From Pseudomonas sp. ICMP22404 (GTDB taxonomy: Bacteria > Pseudomonadota > Gammaproteobacteria > Pseudomonadales > Pseudomonadaceae), in contig NZ_VCNG01000016.1 of NCBI RefSeq assembly GCF_006227205.1, positions 83,841 through 147,840 on the forward strand: DNA of 64,000 nucleotides. The letters are read 5' to 3'. Position 1 is the stretch's first letter. Every line of letters begins with the position of its first letter. The translations under genes and the position numbers were made by a program. The notes beneath the pieces are model-generated. The model saw only the letters and a program-made list of their open reading frames with translations. It ran no database searches and was not told where the DNA came from. Of this stretch, positions 1 to 8,761 are shown piece after piece.

Positions 1-1
1 C

Positions 2-124
2 AGCAACGAATGCGACGCGCTGATCGCTGCCACGGCGCTGATCCATGGCCTGACCGTGGTCACCCGCAACGTAGCGGACTTCGAGGCCAGCGGGGTTACG
101 TTGCTCAACCCGTGGATGGCCTGA
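2..124 (+). CDS. PIN-domain (VapC/FitB-like) toxin, C-terminal fragment
   Basis: Only the last 40 residues lie in the window; the gene begins upstream. The end reads CDALIAATALIHGLTVVTRN followed by a VADF stretch. This is the usual C-terminal part of PIN-domain ribonucleases of type II toxin-antitoxin systems: an Asp in the D-(A/x)-LIAATA helix, then the TRNxxDF turn with its conserved Asp. In the family these acidic residues bind Mg2+ for RNA cleavage. The antitoxin, normally just upstream, is not visible. The call rests on the tail motif only, so the subfamily cannot be decided. Confidence 0.75.
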   Translation, partial: SNECDALIAATALIHGLTVVTRNVADFEASGVTLLNPWMA

Positions 125-240
125 CTACGCGGTGCGGCTGGCCGGGATGAAAAACCGGCCGATTGCCTGATGCGTCCGAAGCTGATCAAATGCCCGGTGC
201 GCACGGAGACGCGGGCCATGACTGACAAGGAGAAGATGCA

Positions 241-312
241 ATGGAAGGCATCACAACGCTTGAACCGATAGAAGCCGGCGGCTCCCACTGCACGGGCAAC
301 GTGCATGTCTGA
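241..312 (+). other. Short leader ORF overlapping the Rhs start
   Basis: A 23-codon frame starts at an ATG preceded by AAGGAG (227-232) at a good distance. Its stop codon overlaps the Rhs start: the ATG at 305 lies 8 nt inside it. The Rhs ATG itself has no clear Shine-Dalgarno sequence, so the short frame may bring ribosomes to the Rhs start by coupling. It could equally be the remnant of an older N-terminus in another frame. No similarity is recognised. Confidence 0.3.
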
Positions 313-3300
313 CGCGCTCTGGGCCGCTCGCCTGGGCGATGCGCTGGATCACACCTCGATGATGGCCGACATCCTCGGCGGTGTGCTGGAAGTGGCGGCC
401 AACATCGCGATCACGGCCGTCGCCACCGCTGCCGTGGTTGCGGCCACGGGCATCACGGTCGCGACCGGCGGCCTCGGTTGCTTCCTGCTCGGCGCCGTGG
501 TCGGCGCGGTCGTCGGCCTCGCCATGAGCAAGACCGGCGCCGACAAGGGCCTGAGCAATATTTGCGAGGGCATCGGCAACGCCCTCTTTCCGCCCACGGT
601 GCAGGCCAACATCCTCACCGGTTCCACCGACACCCTGACCAACAACATTCCCGCCGCCCGCGCCGCCGGGGCCATCGAATCCCATGTCGCACCGGCCGGC
701 ACCGAGCTGGAAGCGCCCGAGCCCAGCTACCTGGACATGGCCGAGAGTTTCTTCTCGCAGATGTGGCGGCCCACCGTCGCCACACCCGCCCCCGGTGCCG
801 TGCCCAAGCCGCTGGACATGATCACCTGCCTGAAGCATCCGCCGATGCCGCCGCAGTTCCTGGCCGAAGGCTCGGACAAGGTCACCATCAACGGCCAGCC
901 CGCCGTGCGCAGCGGCGACCGCAGTACCTGCGAAGCCAAGGTGGTGTCGTCCGGGCTGATTTCCCCCGACGTGACCATCGGCGGCGGCACCGTGGTGGTA
1001 CGCGAGATTCGCAGCGGCAAGACGCCGGGCGTGGGCCTGGCAGTAACGGCCCTCTTGATGCTCAAGGGCAGCAAGGGCAAGTTCTTCAGCAAGCTGCCAT
1101 GCATGCTGGCCGGCGCAGCGGCGTCGATGGCGGTCAGCAGTGCCATGGGCGCGGCGGCCAACGCGGCCATGGGCTCGTCGAACCCGGTGCATGCGGCGAC
1201 CGGGGCCAAGGTCCTGGGCGGCGATGAAGAGCTGGATTTCGTACTGCCGGGGATTCAGCCGATCGATTGGCAGCGCTTCTATAACAGCCGTGACGAGCGC
1301 GGCGAAGGGCTGTTCGGCGTCGGCTGGAGCGTGCCCTACGAGGTGTGCGTCGAGATCCGGCCTCACCCCGAGGGCGGCGAGACCCTGGTCTACACCGACG
1401 AACAGAGCCGCCCCATCGACATGGGCTCAATCCCCTTGGGCGGTGCGGTGTTCAGCGCCGGCGAAGGCCTCGCCGTGCGGCGCCATGCCAACGGGCAATT
1501 GCTGATCGAAAGCGCGGACGGCCTGTATCGCCTGTTCGAACCGGCGCCAGGAAATGCGGCTTTGCTGCGCCTGAACCAGTTGGGCGACCGCAACGACAAC
1601 CGCATCCACCTCGACTACGACGAAACCGGGCGCCTGGTACGACTGCGCGACGCTTTCGACCTGGTACAGGTCGAGCTGGCTTACGAACGTGAACGTGTCA
1701 GCCAGATCGAACGCCTGTACCCCGACCAGCAACGGGAAGTGCTGGTCAGCTACGGCTATGACGCGACGGGCAACCTGACCGAAGTACGCGACGCCACCGG
1801 CCAGGTGCAACGACGCTTCGCCTACGACGCGGGCCGGCGCATGGTGGAGCACCAGTTGCCCACGGGCCTGCAGTGCTTCTACGACTGGGCCTTGATCGAG
1901 GACCAGGAATGGCGCGTGGTCCGACACTGGACCGATGAGGGCGATGCCTACCAGTTCGACTATGACCTCATGGCCGGCATCACCCGCATCAGCGATAGCT
2001 TGCAGCGGGTCAGCACCCGCCACTGGAACAGCCAGCACCAGATCACCCAATTCACCGACACGCTCGGCCAGACCTGGTCGTTCGAGTGGAACGACGAGCG
2101 CCAGATGCTGGCCGCCACCGACCCACAGGGCGGGCACTACACCTACAGCTACGACGAAGCCGGCAACCTGATCAGCGAAACCGACCCGCTGGGTCGCAGC
2201 GAATCCACCCTCTGGCTCGAACACTGGGCCCTGCCGCAGGTGGACACCGACGCCGCCGGCCACAGCTGGACGTACCGCTACGATCAGCGCGGCAACTGCA
2301 TCGCCGAAACCGATCCGCTGGGCCATGTCACCCGCTACCGCTACGACGCCCACGGCCAGGTCATCGAAATCATCGACGCCACCGGCAAGAGCAAGAAGCT
2401 GCGCTGGAACCCGTTCGGACAACTGGTGGAGCATGTCGACTGCTCGGGTTACCCGACGCGGTTCAGCTACGACCATCGGGGCTATCTGCAGACCATCACC
2501 GACGCCCTCGGCGAGCGCACCCAGTTCAGCTACGACGCCCAAGGTCGCTTGCTCGGCAGCCAATTGCCGGACGGCCGCAGCGAGCTTTACCAGCGTGACG
2601 TCGCCGGCCAGTTGACCGGCTATACGGACCCGGCCGGGCACACAACTCTTTACCAACACAACCGCCGCGGCCAGGTCCGCCAGCGCACCGACGCCCAGGG
2701 CCGGCAGGTGCAGTTTGCTTACGACAGCTATGGGCGACTGCAGGCGCTGGTCAATGAGAATGGTGAACGCTATCGGTTTGCCTGGGATGCTGGCGACCGC
2801 TTGGTCGAACAGCAGGACCTGGACGGCAGCGCCAAGCGTTACGCCTACGACCGGTTGGACAACGTCGCCGCCGTGACAGCCGTTCCGGCCCCTCACGGCA
2901 CCGGCCTGGCGGTGGTCCCCGAAGCGCCACCGCCGCCCATCGTCCATCGACTGGAGCGCGACGCCGTGGGCCGGCTGATCGCCAAGGTCACCGACGATGG
3001 CCGCACCGACTACACCTACGACCCGCTGGACCAGCTCACCGCCGTCACCTTCACCGACCACCAGGGCAATGCCCAACGCCTGAGCTTCGCCTACGATGCC
3101 CTCGGCCAACTGTTGGCCGAAGACAGCGCCGCCGGCAGCCTGCAACACCACTACGACGAACTCGGTAACCTGATCCAGACCCAACTGCCCGATGGCCGCT
3201 GGCTCAACCGGCTGTACTACGGCAGCGGCCACCTGCACCAGATCAACCTCGACGGCCAAGTCATCAGCGACTTCGAACGCGACCGCCTGCACCGTGAAGT

Positions 3301-4699
3301 GCTGCGCACCCAAGGCCAGATCAGCACCCGCAGCGAATATGACCGCAGCGGCCGCCTTCGCTCGCGCCAACGCCGCCACACCAGCCAACCGTCGCTCCTG
3401 CCGGCAACGGTGCAAAAACACTTCGAGTACGACCCCGCCGGCAACCTGATCGGCAAACTCGACCAGCAACCGGCCGCACAGCACCGCCAATTGCTGCACT
3501 ACGACACCACCGGCCGCATTATCGCCAGCCAGGACAGCCTTCACGGCCAACGCGAAACCTTTATCTACGACGCCGCCGCTAACCTGCTGGACGGCACGCA
3601 AGCCGGTGCCGGCCGGGTGGTGCATAACAAATTGCTGACGTATGAGGACAAGCGGTACCGCTACGACGCCTTTGGCCGGGTGATCGAAAAACGCAGCGCA
3701 AAACGCGGCCTGCAACGCTTTGCCTACGATGCCGAAAGTCGCCTGATCGAAGTGCGCAACGAAAACGGCAGCATTGTGCGCATGACCTACGACCCCCTGG
3801 GCCGACGTATCGTCAAGAACGAGCATGACAATAACGGTTATCCGCTCGGTGAAACCCGCTTCACCTGGGACGGCCTGCGCCTGTTGCAGGAGCATCGCCA
3901 CCAGCAGAGCAGCCTGTACCTCTACGACGATAACAGCTACGAACCCCTGGCCCGCGTCGATGGCACCGGCCCACTGCAAAAGGTCCGCTACTACCACATC
4001 GACCTCAACGGCCTGCCGGAACAGCTCACCGAGGCCGACGGGCACAGCGTCTGGCAGGCGACCTATCGTGTCTGGGGCAACACGCTGGAAGAGGTGCGCG
4101 AGCCGTATTACATCGAAGAGCAGAACCTGCGGTTCCAGGGGCAGTACCTGGACCGGGAGACGGGGCTGCATTTCAATACGTTCAGGTTTTATGATCCGGA
4201 TGTCGGAAGGTTTACGACGCCGGATCCGATTGGGTTAGCGGGGGGAATCAATTTCTATGTCTACGCGCCAAACCCCGCCAGTTATGTCGATCCATTAGGC
4301 TTAAGCTGTGCAACGGCGAAAGGCTTCGCCAGAAAAAACACGATCACTAAAAGATGGGTTGGGAAACTGTCCGGTAAAACCCCCGCCGATGTTGATGGAT
4401 ACCTGACAGCCCGAGGCTGGACAAAAAACTATCCCCAGGCAGGCAGACCTGATGCTATCCAACACGTTCAATATGTTCGCACCACAAAATCCGGAGCCAC
4501 CTACAAACTTGACTACCATCCAGGTGGTAGCCCCACCCAGCCCAATATTCACGGCAATGACTATTGGAAAGTGTACAAATCCAACAAAGCCGGAGAAGAT
4601 GTCGTATTCGGCCGAATTGGCCACGGCGACTTTAAAAATTACGACCTTATCAAAGACTCCCCTGTCTATGTAAACGGTACACTGATGAACGGATCATAA
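305..4699 (+). CDS. prePAAR/PAAR-Rhs polymorphic toxin (type VI secretion effector)
   Basis: A 1464-residue protein that should sit at the tip of a T6SS spike and deliver its C-terminus into neighbouring cells. Residues 7-16 match the prePAAR motif (AAR, Asp12, His16), which in known effectors completes the PAAR zinc site. A hydrophobic region at about 24-75, a PAAR-like segment to about 240 and a second hydrophobic region at about 243-290 follow, as in effectors with two translocation segments. Residues of about 300-1330 are YD repeats (many YDxxGRL/NL units), ending in the Rhs core motif RFTTPDPIGLAGG and a final DPLGL. The last ~131 residues (from base 4304) are the variable toxin, unrecognised and clearly more AT-rich than the core. 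The gene for the EagR-type chaperone expected for prePAAR effectors is not next to it. The start at 305 is chosen for the prePAAR position. Confidence 0.9.
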   Translation: MSDALWAARLGDALDHTSMMADILGGVLEVAANIAITAVATAAVVAATGITVATGGLGCFLLGAVVGAVVGLAMSKTGADKGLSNICEGIGNALFPPTVQANILTGSTDTLTNNIPAARAAGAIESHVAPAGTELEAPEPSYLDMAESFFSQMWRPTVATPAPGAVPKPLDMITCLKHPPMPPQFLAEGSDKVTINGQPAVRSGDRSTCEAKVVSSGLISPDVTIGGGTVVVREIRSGKTPGVGLAVTALLMLKGSKGKFFSKLPCMLAGAAASMAVSSAMGAAANAAMGSSNPVHAATGAKVLGGDEELDFVLPGIQPIDWQRFYNSRDERGEGLFGVGWSVPYEVCVEIRPHPEGGETLVYTDEQSRPIDMGSIPLGGAVFSAGEGLAVRRHANGQLLIESADGLYRLFEPAPGNAALLRLNQLGDRNDNRIHLDYDETGRLVRLRDAFDLVQVELAYERERVSQIERLYPDQQREVLVSYGYDATGNLTEVRDATGQVQRRFAYDAGRRMVEHQLPTGLQCFYDWALIEDQEWRVVRHWTDEGDAYQFDYDLMAGITRISDSLQRVSTRHWNSQHQITQFTDTLGQTWSFEWNDERQMLAATDPQGGHYTYSYDEAGNLISETDPLGRSESTLWLEHWALPQVDTDAAGHSWTYRYDQRGNCIAETDPLGHVTRYRYDAHGQVIEIIDATGKSKKLRWNPFGQLVEHVDCSGYPTRFSYDHRGYLQTITDALGERTQFSYDAQGRLLGSQLPDGRSELYQRDVAGQLTGYTDPAGHTTLYQHNRRGQVRQRTDAQGRQVQFAYDSYGRLQALVNENGERYRFAWDAGDRLVEQQDLDGSAKRYAYDRLDNVAAVTAVPAPHGTGLAVVPEAPPPPIVHRLERDAVGRLIAKVTDDGRTDYTYDPLDQLTAVTFTDHQGNAQRLSFAYDALGQLLAEDSAAGSLQHHYDELGNLIQTQLPDGRWLNRLYYGSGHLHQINLDGQVISDFERDRLHREVLRTQGQISTRSEYDRSGRLRSRQRRHTSQPSLLPATVQKHFEYDPAGNLIGKLDQQPAAQHRQLLHYDTTGRIIASQDSLHGQRETFIYDAAANLLDGTQAGAGRVVHNKLLTYEDKRYRYDAFGRVIEKRSAKRGLQRFAYDAESRLIEVRNENGSIVRMTYDPLGRRIVKNEHDNNGYPLGETRFTWDGLRLLQEHRHQQSSLYLYDDNSYEPLARVDGTGPLQKVRYYHIDLNGLPEQLTEADGHSVWQATYRVWGNTLEEVREPYYIEEQNLRFQGQYLDRETGLHFNTFRFYDPDVGRFTTPDPIGLAGGINFYVYAPNPASYVDPLGLSCATAKGFARKNTITKRWVGKLSGKTPADVDGYLTARGWTKNYPQAGRPDAIQHVQYVRTTKSGATYKLDYHPGGSPTQPNIHGNDYWKVYKSNKAGEDVVFGRIGHGDFKNYDLIKDSPVYVNGTLMNGS

Positions 4700-4700
4700 A

Positions 4701-5171
4701 ATGATTGATTTTAGAGCAGAGATAAAATCAAAACATTCCGCAGCCAATATATTGCTTGGGGAAAACATTTCAATCTACACCAATGAGCTGTATGAAAAAC
4801 ACAAAGTCGAAGTAAAACTCTACAACCTGCCCAATAACGAAACGAGAACAGCCTACGTGGTAGATAACACCATCACTATCTCGACACTTCCCGACGGAAA
4901 AATTTTCTCCATTGGTTGCAATACCCACTACAAGGGACTGTATAGAGATGCACTTTCTACAGGCATGTCGTTTGGTCAAATAAAAAATCTCACCGAGCGC
5001 CAAAGAATCTTCAACGGCTCACTTATCCTCAATGAGGACTTCGGCTTTTCTTACGTATTACCTTCCCCCTATGATGAAATCGCTGACAGTATTGAAGACA
5101 TACCACCAGACTTGACGCTAGATGAAATTTACATCTCTGACTTTTCTTCATGGCTTGGTGGTCAGCGATAA
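4701..5171 (+). CDS. Presumed immunity protein for the Rhs toxin
   Basis: A 156-residue protein starting 1 nt after the Rhs stop codon, in the position where cognate immunity genes of Rhs effectors lie. It is AT-rich like the toxin segment before it and unlike the rest of the window, which suggests that toxin tip and immunity gene were acquired as a unit. There is no signal peptide or membrane segment, so it should act in the cytoplasm. It is acidic at the C-terminus. No family is recognised; the role is inferred from position and composition. Confidence 0.7.
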   Translation: MIDFRAEIKSKHSAANILLGENISIYTNELYEKHKVEVKLYNLPNNETRTAYVVDNTITISTLPDGKIFSIGCNTHYKGLYRDALSTGMSFGQIKNLTERQRIFNGSLILNEDFGFSYVLPSPYDEIADSIEDIPPDLTLDEIYISDFSSWLGGQR

Positions 5172-5348
5172 TGTTAGCGGCATCATTACTGGCATTTACG
5201 GTAGCGGGCAGACTGCACAGCGGTTAGAGGCCACGGCTATGTCAGCAGACATTCATACTATCTTTTGAAGGCAAGCATCGGTATGCGACTTACGTGAACG
5301 GATGAAGACGGCGAATTCTCAGATTGGTAAAGGACGCCCGGCAGCTAA

Positions 5349-6359
5349 ATGGACCTGTTCAACCTTCTTTCCTACAAACTTGAAAACTTCCTGAACGCCC
5401 GCCCCTACCCCAAGGCGCTGGGCGCCATTTTCTATGAAGAAGACGAGCCCTTATTACTCCGAGTCGTGGCCAGGAGAAGCAACGGCTCAGCCTTCAGCGT
5501 GAGCCGTTGGCACGACTTGTTTTCAGCAAGCGCTTTCGAAAAATCCATGGCGAAAATCGGATTCACGGAATCGGATTGCTATGCCCTGCTCCTGGTCCTG
5601 TCACGCCTTGGCTACCTGCTCGAGATCGACAACCGCCAACGAACCAACAAAGACTATTTTGTTTTCTTCTACTTGATCCAGTTGATCAGCTTGAAGAACA
5701 GCCCGATCGATTCCAATGCACAACTCAGAAACCACATGTTCAGGTTCCTGCTTTTCGAGTTGAGCATCGACGACGAGGTGTATCGTCGGTTCAGCATCGA
5801 GGGTTATCAGTTGATGATGGCGACCGATGCCTTGGGGCCTGTGCCTTTTCTGGAGATCATCGATCTGGTTTACAAGGCAATCAAGGCGGACGCCAGGAAA
5901 GAGCATGAGCTGCTGAGCCATTTGAAAAGCTATCAGACAGCCGTTATCCGATTACTGACCGAAGCTGACGGAGACACTTACCGCTTCAAGCTCAATGATC
6001 GCCACAGCGAACTCATGTACCCCGACCTTTTTCTGAATACCTATGCCCAGAACAGGCGGTGGGTACTCAACGCTGTGATCGATACGCTCAATCCACTCCA
6101 ATCAACGGAAAACCTGTTCGTCTCGAACATGATTCTGATGAACTACTCCTTCCACATACTGAAAAACCGGCCTCGTGAAATCCTGAAACTGAAGAAATAC
6201 GTCAATGATGAGGTGCTGTTCGGCAAATTGCTGGAGGCCATCATCCTGCGTCGTATGACCGTCACCAAAGCGCTGTTCGAAAAGATTCCTACGGGTCATG
6301 ATCTGACCTCGATCAATAACGATTCAGCGTCGTTCTACAACATCCTGTATAGCCACTAG
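5349..6359 (+). CDS. Unrecognised 336-residue protein
   Basis: A complete frame with an ATG start; a weak AAAGGA lies about 15 nt upstream. The protein is soluble-looking, rich in Leu, Phe, Tyr and Lys, and appears mainly helical. There is no signal peptide, membrane segment or motif that I recognise. It lies between the Rhs toxin-immunity pair and ccoG, so it may belong to the same accessory block. About 180 nt without a good gene separate it from the immunity gene. Codon use is closer to the host than that of the immunity gene. Function unknown. Confidence 0.6.
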   Translation: MDLFNLLSYKLENFLNARPYPKALGAIFYEEDEPLLLRVVARRSNGSAFSVSRWHDLFSASAFEKSMAKIGFTESDCYALLLVLSRLGYLLEIDNRQRTNKDYFVFFYLIQLISLKNSPIDSNAQLRNHMFRFLLFELSIDDEVYRRFSIEGYQLMMATDALGPVPFLEIIDLVYKAIKADARKEHELLSHLKSYQTAVIRLLTEADGDTYRFKLNDRHSELMYPDLFLNTYAQNRRWVLNAVIDTLNPLQSTENLFVSNMILMNYSFHILKNRPREILKLKKYVNDEVLFGKLLEAIILRRMTVTKALFEKIPTGHDLTSINNDSASFYNILYSH

Positions 6360-6458
6360 CTCCCCCGCCACCTAGTGCAGCCTTCAGGCGTTGCCTGCAT
6401 TCACCGCTGGCGGCAAAACCAAAGGGACCAGCAACGCCCATGGACTGTCTATAGTCAA

Positions 6459-6472
6459 TTGATCTGGGTCAT
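6459..6472 (+). promoter_or_regulatory. Anr/FNR-type box upstream of ccoG
   Basis: TTGAT-CTGG-GTCAT matches nine of ten positions of the Anr/FNR consensus TTGAY-N4-RTCAA. The centre is about 175 nt before the ccoG start. A -10-like element near 6489-6496 would put the start of transcription about 40 nt downstream of the centre, the class II activator spacing. Microaerobic control of cco assembly genes by Anr is known in pseudomonads. Confidence 0.55.
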
Positions 6473-6639
6473 GACTTGTTACATCCGCTACACCATTCGC
6501 CCCTTGCGCCCAACGCGACCAAAGGTCGCACCCTTGGGCTAGAGCGACAGGCGTATCATTGGGCCATTGCAGCACCCTTTCTGACCGTGGTCGGCACGCA
6601 CTGGCCTCGGCACTTTTCCACTGCCGTGGGATGCATTTG

Positions 6640-8055
6640 ATGAGCAATCAGATTCCGGTACATGACGTTACCCCGCCTGCCAAGGATGCCAACAAGAGCG
6701 TCGACTTGTATGCCTCTCGGGAAAAAATCTACACCCGAGCCTTCACCGGTCTGTTCCGCAACCTGCGGATGGTCGGCGGAGCCTTTTTGTTCCTCCTGTA
6801 CTTCGGTACCGTCTGGTTGAACTGGGGCGGTCATCAGGCCGTCTGGTGGAACCTGCCGGAACGCAAATTCTTTATTTTTGGCGCGACCTTCTGGCCCCAG
6901 GATTTCATCCTGTTGTCCGGACTGCTGATCATCGCCGCCTTCGGCCTGTTCTTCATTACGGTGTACGCCGGTCGGGTGTGGTGCGGCTATACCTGCCCGC
7001 AGAGCGTGTGGACCTGGATCTTCATGTGGTGCGAAAAAGTCACCGAAGGCGACCGCAACCAGCGCATCAAGCTGGACAAGGCGCCCATGGGGGCCAACAA
7101 ATTCCTGCGCAAATTCGCCAAGCACAGCCTCTGGCTGCTGATCGGTTTCGTCACCGGCATGACCTTCGTCGGCTACTTCACGCCGATCCGCGAGCTGGTG
7201 TTCGAGTTCTTTACCGGTGAGGCCGATGGCTGGTCGTATTTCTGGGTCGGTTTCTTCACCCTCGCCACCTATGGCAACGCCGGCTGGCTGCGCGAGCAGG
7301 TGTGCATCTACATGTGCCCTTACGCCCGCTTCCAGAGCGTGATGTTCGACAAGGACACGCTGATCGTGTCCTATGACCCACGTCGCGGCGAAGGCCGTGG
7401 CCCTCGCAAGAAAGGCATCGACTACAAGGCCTTGGGCCTGGGGGACTGCATCGATTGCACCATGTGCGTCCAGGTCTGCCCCACCGGCATCGATATCCGC
7501 GACGGCCTGCAGATCGAGTGCATCGGCTGCGCCGCCTGCATCGATGCCTGCGACAACATCATGGACAAGATGGATTACCCTCGCGGCCTGATCAGCTACA
7601 CCACCGAACACAACCTGTCCGGGCAGAAAACCCATAAACTGCGCCCGCGCCTGATCGGCTATGCCCTGGTGCTGCTGGCGATGATCAGCTTGTTGGTGAC
7701 GGCGTTCTTCATGCGCTCGCTGGTGGGTTTCGACGTCAGCAAGGACCGCGTGCTGTTCCGCGAAAACGCCGAAGGCCGGATCGAGAACGTCTACAGCCTG
7801 AAGATCATGAACAAGGACCAGCGCGATCACACCTATGTGCTGGAAGCCACCGGCCTGCCTGACTTGAAGCTGCAAGGCCGACGGGAAATCAAGGTCGCGG
7901 CCGGCGATATCTTCAGCCAGCCAGTGGAGTTGTCCAGTGCACCGGACCAGCTGCCGTCGAGCACCAACGAGGTGACCTTCATCCTCAAGGATGCCGATGA
8001 CGACAGCGTTCATGTCGAAGCCAAGAGCCGGTTCATCGGCCCACAAATTCGTTGA
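6640..8055 (+). CDS. ccoG: CcoG, cbb3 oxidase copper-assembly ferredoxin (RdxA/FixG family)
   Basis: A 471-residue membrane iron-sulfur protein needed to build cbb3-type cytochrome oxidase; family members reduce copper for insertion. Visible are several membrane segments in the first half, the conserved CGYTCPQSVW motif, two 4Fe-4S cysteine sets at about 270-312 (CIDCTMCVQVCP and CIGCAACIDAC), a last membrane helix and a C-terminal immunoglobulin-like domain. An upstream in-frame start exists at 6559, but the ATG at 6640 has GTGGGA at good spacing and gives the usual N-terminus (MSNQIPVHDV). It begins the run ccoG-ccoH-ccoI-ccoS. Confidence 0.95.
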   Translation: MSNQIPVHDVTPPAKDANKSVDLYASREKIYTRAFTGLFRNLRMVGGAFLFLLYFGTVWLNWGGHQAVWWNLPERKFFIFGATFWPQDFILLSGLLIIAAFGLFFITVYAGRVWCGYTCPQSVWTWIFMWCEKVTEGDRNQRIKLDKAPMGANKFLRKFAKHSLWLLIGFVTGMTFVGYFTPIRELVFEFFTGEADGWSYFWVGFFTLATYGNAGWLREQVCIYMCPYARFQSVMFDKDTLIVSYDPRRGEGRGPRKKGIDYKALGLGDCIDCTMCVQVCPTGIDIRDGLQIECIGCAACIDACDNIMDKMDYPRGLISYTTEHNLSGQKTHKLRPRLIGYALVLLAMISLLVTAFFMRSLVGFDVSKDRVLFRENAEGRIENVYSLKIMNKDQRDHTYVLEATGLPDLKLQGRREIKVAAGDIFSQPVELSSAPDQLPSSTNEVTFILKDADDDSVHVEAKSRFIGPQIR

Positions 8056-8066
8056 GAGAACTGAAC

Positions 8067-8606
8067 ATGCCTGCAGCAACCGCCACCAGCCCTTGGTACA
8101 AGCACCTCTGGCCGTGGATCATTATCGGGATCCTGACCTGCTCGGTGACCTTGAGCCTGACGATGGTGACCATTGCAGTGAAGAATCCGGACAACCTGGT
8201 CAACGACAACTATTACGAAGCCGGCAAGGGCATCAACCGCTCGCTGGAGCGCGAACTGCTGGCCCAGACCCTGCAGTTGCATGCCAACGTGCAGATGGAT
8301 GATGTCACTGGCGAGGTGGACCTGCGCCTGAGCGGCAACAGCCGGCCGCAGACCCTGGAACTGAGCCTGATTTCTCCGACCCAGCCGGAGAAGGACCGCA
8401 AGATCGTCCTGACCCGCAACGACAGCGAGCCGGGGCGGTACATCGGCCAGTTGACGGACAAGATCGAAGGCCGGCGCTTTGTCGAATTGCTGGGCATGGA
8501 GAACGACAAGACCTGGCGACTGTTCGAAGAGGAACAGGTCAACCACGACCAGGCCATCCTGCTGGGCGATGAGCCGCTGCAAGGTGCTGAAGACCTGAAG
8601 AAGTAG
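8067..8606 (+). CDS. ccoH: CcoH/FixH family cbb3 oxidase assembly protein
   Basis: A 179-residue protein with one N-terminal membrane helix (about residues 11-33) and a periplasmic FixH-type domain. It starts 11 nt after ccoG; GAGAG precedes the ATG, and an upstream TTG at 8052 overlapping the ccoG stop is less likely. The NPxxLVxxxYYEAGKGIN stretch after the helix is typical of the family. FixH/CcoH stays bound to the cbb3 oxidase complex during assembly. Confidence 0.9.
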   Translation: MPAATATSPWYKHLWPWIIIGILTCSVTLSLTMVTIAVKNPDNLVNDNYYEAGKGINRSLERELLAQTLQLHANVQMDDVTGEVDLRLSGNSRPQTLELSLISPTQPEKDRKIVLTRNDSEPGRYIGQLTDKIEGRRFVELLGMENDKTWRLFEEEQVNHDQAILLGDEPLQGAEDLKK

Positions 8607-8627
8607 GCCGTCTTTCTGTCGTTCTGA

Positions 8628-8737
8628 TTGTTCCCACGCTCCGCGTGGGAACACAGCCCGGGACGCTCCGCGTCCTCCCGCAAGCGTGACGCGGAGCGTC
8701 ACAGGATGCGTTCCCACGCAGAGCATGGGAACGATCA
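8628..8737. repeat. Palindromic repeat pair, GTTCCCACGC family
   Basis: Two palindromes of the type GTTCCCACGC(T/A)...GCGTGGGAAC bracket a shorter inverted GACGCTCCGCGTC element, all between ccoH and ccoI. The same composite unit recurs at 40173-40281 and in shortened form at 37954-38005. Confidence 0.8.
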
Positions 8738-8761
8738 TTGGACAACGTCTGTGAAAACGCA

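Noticed and set aside
1427..4171. Antisense open frame of 914 codons under the Rhs gene
   Set aside because: High GC with biased third positions leaves the opposite strand open; no ribosome site, and the product is low-complexity Val/Ala/Gln-rich.
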